NCBI GenBank assembly: GCA_003505715.1
Contig: DNXU01000352.1
Span: 17,144-30,094 of the forward strand
DNA from: Cyanobacteria bacterium UBA8803
Lineage (GTDB): Bacteria; Cyanobacteriota; Cyanobacteriia; Cyanobacteriales; Coleofasciculaceae
Length of the DNA stretch: 12,951 nt
Direction: 5' to 3'
Made by a program: the position numbers and the translations under genes. Of this stretch, positions 1 through 7,411 are shown piece by piece; position 1 is the first letter of the stretch; each line of letters starts with the position of its first letter. The notes beneath the pieces were generated by a model. That model ran no database searches and was not told where the DNA came from. It saw only the letters and a list, made by a program, of their open reading frames with translations.

Positions 1-57
1 TCCACCGCCCATCCGGGCGAAAACCAATGTTTCTCCCAGCAGGTGGTTGAATTTCAT
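1..57 (-). other. Open frame running off the left edge, unidentified
   Basis: On the minus strand an ATG at 57-55 opens a frame that stays open for 19 codons to the window edge. It starts MKFNHLL and ends in a Gly-rich FARMGGG. The same frame is also open upstream, back through the heptamer tract. A purine-rich AAAAGGGGG run abuts the ATG with no spacer, so it is not a good ribosome-binding site. I do not recognise the peptide. It does not resemble the next part of HypF, which normally has an RRARGYAP-like stretch here. It may be the start of a separate gene or chance. Confidence 0.2.
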
Positions 58-80
58 CCCCCTTTTATGAGGACTTGTAC

Positions 81-1451
81 TTAGCGAACGACTGACGACT
101 GACGACTGACGACTGACGGGTGACGGGTGACGGGTGATGGGTGATGGGTGATGGGTGATGGGTGACGGGTGATGGGTGATTGGTTAAATTCTGCCTTGTC
201 GCACTTATCTACCTCTTGTTTTCTCCCTACTACTCGCACTACCGAATCATCTACTCGATTGACAATATCTCGGTTGTGGAGTAGGAAGTAATCGGCAATT
301 TTGCCCAACTGTAACCGGGCTTCTTCATTATCTATACATTGCGGTTCGTCAGAAAGATTGCCGCTAGTTAAGACGATCGGGCGATCCATCTGCTGTAGGA
401 TCAGGTGGTGCAGGGGAGTGTAAGGTAGCATAAAGCCCAAAGTCGTTTGACCCGGTGCTACGGAGGGGGCAATCGGGGTGGCAACGGATATAAAGGATGG
501 GTTTGGGGATTGGAGTTTGTGGGTGGATAAATCTTGGTATTTTTCCCTCTCCCTTGCTCCCCTTTTCGCTTCTATCAAAACAATCGGTGCCGCAGGACTT
601 TCGAGTAATTCTCTCTCCTTGGGGTTGGGGGTGCAGTAGGCTTCAATTACAGCCATGTCTCGCGCCATTAGGGCAAAGGGTTTGTGGTAACGCTGCTTGC
701 GCGATCGCAGTTTTTGGACAACTGTCTCATTGGTGGCATCGCCAGCTAGATGGATGCCGCCCAATCCTTTAATCGCTACAATCGCCCCCTGTTGTAATAG
801 CTGACATACTGTATCTAGCGCCTCAGTGGTTGAGACGGTGGTAACAAGTTGCCCGTCTGCTTGTTCTAGCCAAACTTGTGGGCCGCAAACCGCGCAGGCA
901 ATGGGTTGAGCATGAAAGCGGCGGTTCTCAACGTCTTGGTATTCCTTCCCGCAATCCGAACACATGGCAAATGGTGCCATACTGGTATTGCTGCGGTCAT
1001 AGGGGATCGATCTGATAATACTCAGGCGAGGGCCGCAATGGGTGCAGTTGGTAAAGGGGTAACGATACCAGCGCGAAAACGGGTCAAAGATTTCAGCCTT
1101 ACATTGCAGGCAAGTAGCCGCATCGGGAGCAATTTCTGTGCGCACGATGCTATTGACGCTCTTGGTAATGACAAAATCTGTAAAGATGCGATCGCTCTGG
1201 TTCGGACGCCTAGTAATTGTTTCTATTCTAGCTAAAGGCGGACATTCCTGTTGCAGGCGTTTGACAAATTCATCCACTGCTTCAGCGCGACCAGAGACTT
1301 GAATCAACACCCCTTGGCCATCATTGCAAACTTCTCCTTTAAGTTCACAGGCTTTGGCCAAACGATACACAGTAGGGCGGAATCCCACCCCTTGAACAGT
1401 ACCGCGCACTCTAATTTCTTCTTGCCTAATTATTGAGTGATAACTATTCAT
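81..1451 (-). CDS. hypF: HypF carbamoyltransferase, N-terminal part only (C-terminal domain missing)
   Basis: HypF makes the cyanide ligand precursor of NiFe-hydrogenases by moving a carbamoyl group from carbamoyl phosphate to HypE. Seen here: an acylphosphatase domain (about residues 10-95) with GTVQGVGFRP and the expected Arg25 and Asn43. Next come four CxxC pairs (Cys114/117, 136/139, 164/167, 186/189) spaced by 18, 24 and 18 residues, exactly the HypF zinc-finger pattern. A YrdC-like domain (about 205-408) carries KGLGGIHL, KPFALM and LTSGNLSDEP. Normal HypF is about 750 residues and ends in a Kae1-like domain. This frame stops at 456, and residues 425-456 are translated heptamer repeat. 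About 30 extra residues (298-327) also sit inside the YrdC domain before APSVAPG. No other hyp or hydrogenase gene is in view. The first three domains look intact, but the full reaction needs the absent one, so this is probably a decaying or split gene. No clear ribosome-binding site precedes the ATG. Confidence 0.9.
   Translation of the reverse strand: MNSYHSIIRQEEIRVRGTVQGVGFRPTVYRLAKACELKGEVCNDGQGVLIQVSGRAEAVDEFVKRLQQECPPLARIETITRRPNQSDRIFTDFVITKSVNSIVRTEIAPDAATCLQCKAEIFDPFSRWYRYPFTNCTHCGPRLSIIRSIPYDRSNTSMAPFAMCSDCGKEYQDVENRRFHAQPIACAVCGPQVWLEQADGQLVTTVSTTEALDTVCQLLQQGAIVAIKGLGGIHLAGDATNETVVQKLRSRKQRYHKPFALMARDMAVIEAYCTPNPKERELLESPAAPIVLIEAKRGAREREKYQDLSTHKLQSPNPSFISVATPIAPSVAPGQTTLGFMLPYTPLHHLILQQMDRPIVLTSGNLSDEPQCIDNEEARLQLGKIADYFLLHNRDIVNRVDDSVVRVVGRKQEVDKCDKAEFNQSPITRHPSPITHHPSPVTRHPSVVSRQSSVVR
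89..179. repeat. Heptameric short tandem repeat, 13 units
   Basis: Thirteen perfectly phased 7-base units. On the plus strand they are four CGACTGA (89-116), three CGGGTGA (117-137), four TGGGTGA (138-165), one CGGGTGA and one TGGGTGA (166-179). The variants are grouped rather than mixed, which suggests expansion by slippage from neighbouring units. The tract forms the 3' end of the hypF frame. Short heptamer repeats of this sort (STRRs) are known from cyanobacterial genomes. There are no spacers, so it is not a CRISPR array. Confidence 0.95.
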
Positions 1452-1680
1452 TTTTTATGCGTCTCACGAAAAAGATCGCTTGACATTTTTATGATGAACA
1501 ATAATGGGTGCTGTTGAGTTTGCTAATCTAATTTATACTCTACTTACTTCATTTTTACATGCCCTAATCAAAACGACAGGGCAGCAAAGGATAATAGAGT
1601 TAGCGCTCAAAAGGATTTTCCCCTCATACCTCATCCCTCATCCCTCATCTTTCCCTCTGTCACCATCAATCTAAAACCAA
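1452..1680. promoter_or_regulatory. Divergent intergenic region between hypF and the sensor kinase
   Basis: These 229 bases should hold the promoters of hypF (leftward) and of the signalling operon (rightward). A perfect TTGACA lies at 1480-1485. The nearest -10-like hexamer, AATAAT at 1500-1505, is only 14 bases away. A TATACT at 1534-1539 likewise has a TTGAGT 14 bases upstream. Both spacers are shorter than the usual 16-18, so neither pair is convincing. Neither flanking gene has an evident Shine-Dalgarno sequence. A heptamer tract lies just upstream of the kinase start. Confidence 0.35.
1622..1649. repeat. Heptameric repeat CCTCATC, four units
   Basis: Four consecutive 7-base units, the first CCTCATA and then three CCTCATC, end 31 bases before the kinase ATG. 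If transcription starts upstream, the tract lies in the 5' leader and could affect spacing or structure. It is a different unit from the tract at 89-179. Confidence 0.85.
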
Positions 1681-4317
1681 ATGTTGACGGCAATACGCTC
1701 TTATTTAAGGTACTACGGTGTGGCTGTAGCAGCCGTTATGATGGCCTTGATGCTGACTATATTGCTCCAGCCAATGATTCAACCAGGCTTTTTGGGACTA
1801 TTTTATGCAGCTGTCGCTTTTAGTACCTGGTATGGTGGCATGACGCCGGGGCTGCTGGCAACCGCTTTGTCGTTGTTGCTCATCAATTACTTCCTTGTCG
1901 AGCCAGTTTTGTCCATGAGGATTGTTACTTGTAGCGAACTTATCCAATTGAGCGTGTTCCTGTTTGTCACGCTCCTAATCAACTCCCTCAATAACGAACT
2001 CCGCACGGCTAAGCAGCGTACTGAGGAAAGCCAAGCGCTGTTTACTTCGTTTATGAACCACAGTCCGATCAATGCCTACATTAAAGATGAAGCAGGACGC
2101 TACATCTACGTCAACCGCTTAGTAGAGTGTCTCTTCAATCGCCCGCTAGCAGATTGGGTTGGCAAGACAGATTTCGAGCTATTTTCCTGGCCAATCGCTC
2201 AACAATGGCATAATAACGACTTAGCAGTCCTGAAATCGGGTCGGACTGTAGAGAGTCTGGAGACTTTTCCCCACACTGATGGCGAACATTATTACATGGC
2301 GTTCAAGTTCCCCGTTCAAGATGCCTCTGGACGTAGGCTAGTGGCGGGCGTATCCATCGATATCAGCGATCGCAAGCGGCTGGAAGATGAACTGCGTCAC
2401 AGTGAAGCGCGGTTCAGACGCTTGGTTGAGTCCAATATTATCGGTGTCTTTTTTCCCGATGTGCATGGCAACATCTTTGATGCAAATGATGCTTTTCTAG
2501 AAATGGTGGGCTACAAGCGGGAAGAACTGCACCGAGGCGAATTGAATTGGAGAGCCATGTCACCCCCTGAATATGAGCAGCTAGACAATTCTAAGGTTGA
2601 GGAACTTAAAGCCTTTGGGGCTTGTATCCCTTTTGAGAAAGAGTATATTTGTAAAGATGGCAGCCGCATCCCGATTCTAGTAGGAGCTGCCCTATTAGAA
2701 GGGTCGCAACAGCATACGATTGCCTTTGTCGTTGACCTGACCCAACGCAAACAAACAGAAGCTGCATTACGGGAAAGTGAAGAACGATTTCGCCATATGG
2801 CAGATATGGCTCCTGTCTTGATTTGGATGTCTGGCTCTGACAAACTTTGCAATTACTTCAACAAACCTTGGCTAGATTTTACCGGGCGGACGATGGCGCA
2901 GGAACTCGGCAATGGCTGGGCCGAAGGGGTTCATCCCGATGATTTCCAGAGTTGTTTAAACACTTACGTGAGTTCCTTTGATGCCCGTCAGGACTTTAAG
3001 ATGGAGTATCGCCTCAAACGCTTTGATGGGACGTACCGTTGGATTTTAGATACGGGGATTCCTCGTTTTACAGCTGATGGCAACTTTCTGGGTTATATCG
3101 GTTCCTGCATTGATATTAGCGATCGCAAGCAAGCTGAAGAGCAAATCGTTCAACTCAACCAGTCTCTTAATCGCCGCATCAAAGAGCTAGAAACATTACT
3201 TGAAGTCATCCCCATTGGTATTGGAATTGCTGAGGACCCGGAATGTCGCCACATCAAGGTGAATCCCGCTTTAGCTCAACAGTTACAGATTTCCCCAAAA
3301 GTTAATGCCTCTCTAAGCGCTCCAGAGCCTGAAAAACCTGTAAACTTTAAAGTCTATCGCAATAATCGGGAACTGGCCGCCGATGAATTACCTATGCAGT
3401 ATGCTGCTGCTCATGGCGTTCCAGTTCTGGATTTTGAAGAAGAACTTGTCTATGACAATGGAGATATCGCTCAACTATTAGTTTCTACGGCACCGCTGTT
3501 TGACGAACAAGGCCAATCTAGAGGTTGCGTGGCGGCGTTTTTAGATATCACCGAACGCAAGCAGGCAGAAGCAAAAATTCGCCAACTCAACGAGCAACTC
3601 GAACAACGGGTCAAAGAACGCACTGTCCAACTAGAAGCTGCGAATAAAGAACTGGAAGCCTTTTCCTATTCCGTCTCCCACGATTTGCGGGCACCTCTAC
3701 GCCATATTGACGGCTTTGTCAACTTACTCGCCAAACGGGCAGCAGGAAGCCTAGATGAAACCAGCCAGCGTTATCTGAATACCATTGTCCAGACTGCCAA
3801 ACAGGCAGGGACGATGATTGATAATTTGCTAGAGTTTTCCAGGATGGGACGCACCCAAATGCAGTGTACGACGATTAAAATGATTCAGCTGGTGCGAGAA
3901 GTACAACAAGAGTGCGAGTTAGAAACCCAGGGGCGAGCCATCGATTGGCAGGTTGAGGAATTACCTGCGGTACAGGGAGATCCTTCCCTATTAAGGTTGG
4001 TCGTTCGCAATCTGGTGGAGAATGCGATCAAGTACACCCGCACCCGCCCTCAAGCCAAGATTGCGATTGGCAGCAACAGTACCGAACATGAAACCATCTT
4101 TTTTATTCGGGACAACGGTGTCGGCTTTGATAGCCGATACGCCCACAAACTCTTCGGCGTGTTCCAACGACTTCACAGCGAACGGGAGTTTGAGGGCACA
4201 GGTATTGGACTAGCGAACGTCCAACGAATTATCCATCGTCATGGGGGTCGAACTTGGGCAGAGGGTGCAGTAGATCAGGGCGCAACCTTCTACTTCTCCC
4301 TACCAAAGGCGGCTTAA
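1681..4317 (+). CDS. Membrane-bound sensor histidine kinase with four PAS domains
   Basis: An 878-residue sensor that should autophosphorylate on a histidine and pass phosphate to a response regulator. Four hydrophobic segments (about 13-30, 37-52, 57-75, 86-103) resemble the DUF4118/KdpD-type membrane module. Then come PAS domains at about 114-230, 240-357, 364-485 and 500-628. The first three end in DISDRK or DLTQRK linkers and the last in DITERK. The third has the RFDGTYRW signature of the PAS_3 fold. A coiled coil (about 630-660) leads to the HisKA helix FSYSVSHDLRAPLR with phospho-acceptor His667. The ATPase domain shows the N box (NLVENAIKY, 777-785), DNGVGFD (811-817) and GTGIGLA (839-845). 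No receiver domain is attached. The regulator gene 11 bases downstream is the obvious partner. This kinase class is commonly paired with Rcp1-like regulators in cyanobacteria. The signal sensed cannot be read; no GAF or bilin-binding domain is present. No clear ribosome-binding site precedes the ATG. Confidence 0.95.
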   Translation: MLTAIRSYLRYYGVAVAAVMMALMLTILLQPMIQPGFLGLFYAAVAFSTWYGGMTPGLLATALSLLLINYFLVEPVLSMRIVTCSELIQLSVFLFVTLLINSLNNELRTAKQRTEESQALFTSFMNHSPINAYIKDEAGRYIYVNRLVECLFNRPLADWVGKTDFELFSWPIAQQWHNNDLAVLKSGRTVESLETFPHTDGEHYYMAFKFPVQDASGRRLVAGVSIDISDRKRLEDELRHSEARFRRLVESNIIGVFFPDVHGNIFDANDAFLEMVGYKREELHRGELNWRAMSPPEYEQLDNSKVEELKAFGACIPFEKEYICKDGSRIPILVGAALLEGSQQHTIAFVVDLTQRKQTEAALRESEERFRHMADMAPVLIWMSGSDKLCNYFNKPWLDFTGRTMAQELGNGWAEGVHPDDFQSCLNTYVSSFDARQDFKMEYRLKRFDGTYRWILDTGIPRFTADGNFLGYIGSCIDISDRKQAEEQIVQLNQSLNRRIKELETLLEVIPIGIGIAEDPECRHIKVNPALAQQLQISPKVNASLSAPEPEKPVNFKVYRNNRELAADELPMQYAAAHGVPVLDFEEELVYDNGDIAQLLVSTAPLFDEQGQSRGCVAAFLDITERKQAEAKIRQLNEQLEQRVKERTVQLEAANKELEAFSYSVSHDLRAPLRHIDGFVNLLAKRAAGSLDETSQRYLNTIVQTAKQAGTMIDNLLEFSRMGRTQMQCTTIKMIQLVREVQQECELETQGRAIDWQVEELPAVQGDPSLLRLVVRNLVENAIKYTRTRPQAKIAIGSNSTEHETIFFIRDNGVGFDSRYAHKLFGVFQRLHSEREFEGTGIGLANVQRIIHRHGGRTWAEGAVDQGATFYFSLPKAA

Positions 4318-4318
4318 C

Positions 4319-4326
4319 AGGAGAAG
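4319..4326 (+). promoter_or_regulatory. Ribosome-binding site that fixes the regulator start
   Basis: AGGAGAAG immediately after the kinase stop and two bases before the ATG at 4329, with the AGGAG core five bases from that ATG. It supports a start at 4329 rather than the earlier in-frame ATG at 4254, which would run 25 extra residues through kinase coding sequence. Confidence 0.75.
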
Positions 4327-4328
4327 AC

Positions 4329-4784
4329 ATGCATCAGTTAAAGCAAATTCTGCTTGTGGAAGACAACTCCAACGACATTGAACTAACCCTAACTGCTCTA
4401 CAGGAAAACCATCTAGCCGACGCCGTAGTGGTCGTGCGCGATGGAGAGGAAGCATTAGATTATCTGTATCGGCGAGGAACGTTTCACATGCGGATGGATG
4501 GCAACCCTACAGTCGTGCTGCTTGATTTGAAATTACCTAAAGTTGATGGATTAGAAGTGCTATCCCAAATCAAATCCGATCCAAAGTTAAGAAGGGTTCC
4601 CGTAGTCATGCTAACGTCTTCTCGCGAGGAGCGGGATCTCGCCAAAAGCTACGATCTGGGTGTTAATGCCTACGTAGTCAAGCCAGTTGACTTCCACCAA
4701 TTTGTTAATGCTATCAAAGAAGTAGGACTTTTCTGGACTGAAATCAATCAACCCCCACCAGTACGAAATGGGTTTGGAACGTGA
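4329..4784 (+). CDS. Rcp1-like single-domain response regulator
   Basis: A 151-residue stand-alone receiver domain. The acidic pocket is at Glu11-Asp12, the phospho-acceptor is Asp66 in LLDLKLP, the switch Thr is Thr96 in MLTSS, and the conserved Lys is Lys118 in YVVKPVD. There is no DNA-binding output domain. The insertion YLYRRGTF before the phospho-Asp strand and the NDIELTLTAL helix are typical of the Rcp1 group that works with phytochrome-type and PAS kinases. It lies 11 bases after the membrane kinase and overlaps the next kinase gene by four bases. It is therefore well placed to carry phosphate from the first kinase, possibly to the downstream hybrid protein. Output is likely by protein-protein contact. 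Confidence 0.95.
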   Translation: MHQLKQILLVEDNSNDIELTLTALQENHLADAVVVVRDGEEALDYLYRRGTFHMRMDGNPTVVLLDLKLPKVDGLEVLSQIKSDPKLRRVPVVMLTSSREERDLAKSYDLGVNAYVVKPVDFHQFVNAIKEVGLFWTEINQPPPVRNGFGT

Positions 4785-6994
4785 ATTTATTGCATATCCT
4801 TCTGCTCGAAGACAGTTTGCTGGATGCAGAACTCATCCAGGCTCATTTAACGGATAGTGGGATTCAGTGTGAATTGGTGCGGGTAGAGACCCGCACGGAC
4901 TTCCTGAGCGCGATCGCCCAGCATACTTTCGATCTGATTCTCGCGGATTATTCACTGCCTGCCTTTGATGGCCTTTCGGCTCTAGAAATTGCCCACACTA
5001 CTTGTCCAGACGTTCCCTTCATATTTGTCTCAGCCACCCTGGGTGAGGAACTGGCAATTGAAACCTTAAAAAGGGGGGCAACGGACTATGTCCTCAAACA
5101 GCGTTTGGAACGGCTAGCCCCATCGGTGCATCGCGCATTGCGGGAAGCCAAGGAACGCACTGAACGCCAGAAAGCCCAAGCAGCTCTAGAAAAACTAGCC
5201 GCCGAGCTAGAAATCCAGGTCAAACTCGCCCAGCAGACTGCGCAGCGCAATGCCAACCTCCAAGCCCTTACGGCGGCACTAAGCGAAGCCCTCACACCAG
5301 TTCAAGCGGCTGAGATTGGTGTGCAGCAAGGATCAACAGCCTTGAATGCCTCTGCCAGCTTTATTGCCCTTCTGACCGATGATAACCAAACTCTAGAGAT
5401 CGTCAAGGCGATTGGCTATCCCCAGTCAATTGTAGATCCCTGGTTGCGTTTCCCGCTGACTGCCTCTGTGCCAATTGCCGATGCCATCAAACTCAAACAG
5501 CCGATTTGGCTCGAATCCCGCGAAATCTGGAGGCAAGCGTACCCGCACTTGGCCAGCCAGTACGCTGACAGTCCTTATAAGGCCTGGGCGGCCATCCCCC
5601 TGATCGTAGAGGGAAGAGCTGTGGGTGGGATCGGCTTGAGCTTTCAGGAGGCTCGGACTTTTAGTGAGGAGGACTGCGGCTTCATGCTAGCATTGGCGCG
5701 GCAATGCGCCCAAGCCATTGCCAGGGCAAGGGCTTACGCCGCCGAACGTAAAGCCAGGGCTGAAGCAGAAGCCGCTAACCGTGGCAAAGATGAATTTTTG
5801 GCCACTCTTTCTCATGAATTGCGCACACCCCTAAATGCCGTCTTGGGATGGACTCAACTCCTGCGCACCCGACAGTTAGATCCAGACAAGATGGCTCGTG
5901 CGCTGGAGACGATCGATCGCAATACTAGGTCTCTAGCTACCCTGATCGAAGATATACTAGATGTCTCGCGCATTATGATGGGCAAGCTACAGTTGTATGC
6001 CCATTCTTGTGACCTAGTTCCGGTGATTGAAGCTGCGATGGAGGCAGTACGCCCTGCCGCTGAAGCAAAAACCATTCAAATGAATTGCAGCCTCGATTCA
6101 TCAACCGGAACAGTGTGGGGCGATCCTAATCGCTTGCAACAGGTGATCTGGAATTTGCTCTCGAACGCTATTAAGTTCACGCCGAATGGCGGGCAAGTGA
6201 CCGTCCGGCTCAGTCGGAGCCAGGAAGAATTAGCAGGCCGCTCCTATGCAGAGATTCAAGTGAGCGACAGCGGCAAAGGTATTTCTCCAGACTTTGTGCC
6301 TCATGTATTTGATCGCTTTTGCCAAGAGAACAGTACCAGTACAAGAGCTTACGGTGGGTTGGGATTGGGGCTGGCGATTGTTCGCTATTTGGTGGAAATG
6401 CATCAGGGCATTGTGGAAGTATCTAGCCCAGGTGAAGGGCTGGGGGCAACGTTTACTGTGCGGTTGCCCCTCTGGGTTACCCCAAAGGAACGTCCTCAGT
6501 CAGCAGTTCCCATCACAGTTGGCAGTAGCACGCAGCCTAATAATCCCCACGCCTTGGAAGGCTTGCAAGTGTTGGTTGTTGAAGATGAAGCCGATGGTAG
6601 AGAGCTAATTGCTACCCTGCTCAAAGATTGTGGAGCACAGGTAACTGCAGTCGAGTCAGCCATGGCTGCCTTGGAGTTTCTCTCCAAATCGCAGGTCGAT
6701 CTCCTGATTAGTGATATTGCCATGCCTGATATTGACGGTTATGAGTTCATCCGTAAATTACGGGCACTGGAAGTAGCGAGAAGAGATTATATTCCAGCAG
6801 TCGCTCTAACGGCCTACGCTAGAGAATCAGACCGTATCTTAGCGCTAGAGGCAGGATTTCAAGTTCATTTGCCCAAACCAGTTAATCCTAATAAGCTAAT
6901 TACTGTTTTAGTAGAACTCACGGGAAAGGGAACTCCTGAACAGGAAATAGGGAATAGGGAACTCCTGAACAGGGAACTTCCCGATTTTCGTTAA
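4781..6994 (+). CDS. Hybrid histidine kinase REC-GAF-HisKA-HATPase-REC
   Basis: A 737-residue soluble hybrid kinase. Domains in order: an N-terminal receiver (about 4-122) with Asp56 in ILADYSLP and Lys106; a coiled coil (about 125-160); a GAF domain (about 160-315); and HisKA with His345 in LSHELRTPLN. The ATPase follows with N box around Asn462, DSGKG (496-500) and GLGLGLA (526-532). A C-terminal receiver (about 595-712) has Asp645 in LISDIAMP, Thr677 and Lys699. The GTG start shares four bases (GTGA) with the stop of the regulator gene, which suggests translational coupling; there is no strong Shine-Dalgarno. Two receivers around one kinase core imply phosphate enters at the front and leaves at the back, as in a phosphorelay. 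The GAF ligand is unknown, and no bilin-binding Cys motif was recognised. The last ~20 residues (716-737) come from a repeated DNA segment and are not part of the receiver fold. Confidence 0.95.
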   Translation: MNLLHILLLEDSLLDAELIQAHLTDSGIQCELVRVETRTDFLSAIAQHTFDLILADYSLPAFDGLSALEIAHTTCPDVPFIFVSATLGEELAIETLKRGATDYVLKQRLERLAPSVHRALREAKERTERQKAQAALEKLAAELEIQVKLAQQTAQRNANLQALTAALSEALTPVQAAEIGVQQGSTALNASASFIALLTDDNQTLEIVKAIGYPQSIVDPWLRFPLTASVPIADAIKLKQPIWLESREIWRQAYPHLASQYADSPYKAWAAIPLIVEGRAVGGIGLSFQEARTFSEEDCGFMLALARQCAQAIARARAYAAERKARAEAEAANRGKDEFLATLSHELRTPLNAVLGWTQLLRTRQLDPDKMARALETIDRNTRSLATLIEDILDVSRIMMGKLQLYAHSCDLVPVIEAAMEAVRPAAEAKTIQMNCSLDSSTGTVWGDPNRLQQVIWNLLSNAIKFTPNGGQVTVRLSRSQEELAGRSYAEIQVSDSGKGISPDFVPHVFDRFCQENSTSTRAYGGLGLGLAIVRYLVEMHQGIVEVSSPGEGLGATFTVRLPLWVTPKERPQSAVPITVGSSTQPNNPHALEGLQVLVVEDEADGRELIATLLKDCGAQVTAVESAMAALEFLSKSQVDLLISDIAMPDIDGYEFIRKLRALEVARRDYIPAVALTAYARESDRILALEAGFQVHLPKPVNPNKLITVLVELTGKGTPEQEIGNRELLNRELPDFR
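6928..6973. repeat. 17-base direct repeat at the 3' end of the hybrid kinase gene
   Basis: GGGAACTCCTGAACAGG occurs at 6928-6944 and again at 6957-6973, separated by AAATAGGGAATA. The period of 29 is not a multiple of three, so the copies are read in different frames: first as GTPEQ, then as RELLNR. Extra AGGGAA-type units lie between and after the copies. The repeat supplies the end of the hybrid kinase frame. Confidence 0.85.
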
Positions 6995-7019
6995 AACGTT
7001 AACTGCTAAAATCGACTTC

Positions 7020-7403
7020 ATGATCTTAAGCCTCCAGTACCGCACCAAGTCCACTCCAAAACAAGTCTCCATCATGGAGAGTTGGAATGAACTGCTGCGT
7101 CGGCACTGGAATTTTGCCTTGGCTCAAAGGTTAGACTGCCTCAAGCGCAGGCGATGTCAGACTGACCGTTGTTCGATTGTCGGGGGATCAATAGAGGATA
7201 TTCCGGTGAGCGGTTACCTGAGCGTTAGTCGAAGGGGTGACTACTACACTCAGCAGTCAGACATTAAGCCAATCAGGCAAGAATGTTTAGGATGCAGAGT
7301 AAAAGTACCGGAAAAGCTATCTGTTCGCCCCTATGAATGTCACGAATGCGGACTGGAAATCGACAGAATCGAAAATACCGCAATTACTATTTTAATGATG
7401 TAG
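7020..7403 (+). pseudogene. tnpB: Internally deleted TnpB (IS200/IS605 OrfB) remnant
   Basis: This 127-residue frame joins two ends of a TnpB protein and lacks the middle. Residues 1-52 (LQYRTKSTPKQ, then WNFAL and CQTDRCSI) match the N-terminus of the cyanobacterial TnpB group as I remember it. Residues 87-127 match the C-terminal zinc ribbon, with Cys89/92 and Cys107/110, an LSVR motif between them, and DRIENTAITIL where intact proteins have DRDxNAA. Full TnpB is around 400 residues, so the RuvC catalytic core is gone and the final catalytic Asp position is also changed. Residues 53-86 match nothing I know and include a translated copy of a dispersed repeat (7217-7237). No TnpA, and no clear transposon ends, are visible. 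The stop lies nine bases before the likely start of the transporter gene, so the element's original right end is lost. It is almost certainly a relic, though it is open end to end. Confidence 0.75.
7217..7237 (+). repeat. Dispersed repeat CCTGAGCG...TCGAAGGGG, copy 1
   Basis: A 21-base copy of a short element that I recall as common in cyanobacterial genomes (form CCTGAGCGTAGTCGAAGG), here with one extra T. It lies inside the TnpB remnant and is read as LSVSRRG. A diverged second copy in the same orientation is at 9370-9390. Confidence 0.65.
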
Positions 7404-7411
7404 GAAAGAAG

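Noticed and set aside
89..179. Possible CRISPR array
   Set aside because: Units are 7 bases, directly adjacent, with no spacers. It is a simple tandem repeat.
497..1436. Plus-strand open frames opposite hypF (497-772, 876-1235, 1251-1436)
   Set aside because: They are antisense shadows of hypF with no recognisable motifs or ribosome-binding sites.
1480..1505. TTGACA promoter for the kinase operon
   Set aside because: The only -10-like hexamer is 14 bases away, outside the usual spacing, so I note it but do not call a promoter.
4254..4328. Longer N-terminus for the response regulator starting at ATG 4254
   Set aside because: The extra 25 codons lie inside the kinase gene, look like a shadow of it, and the good AGGAG site points to ATG 4329.
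7337..7411. TpsB start at ATG 7337
   Set aside because: The extra residues are an off-frame reading of the TnpB zinc ribbon and would bury the signal peptide. GTG 7412 has a ribosome-binding site and gives a proper signal sequence.
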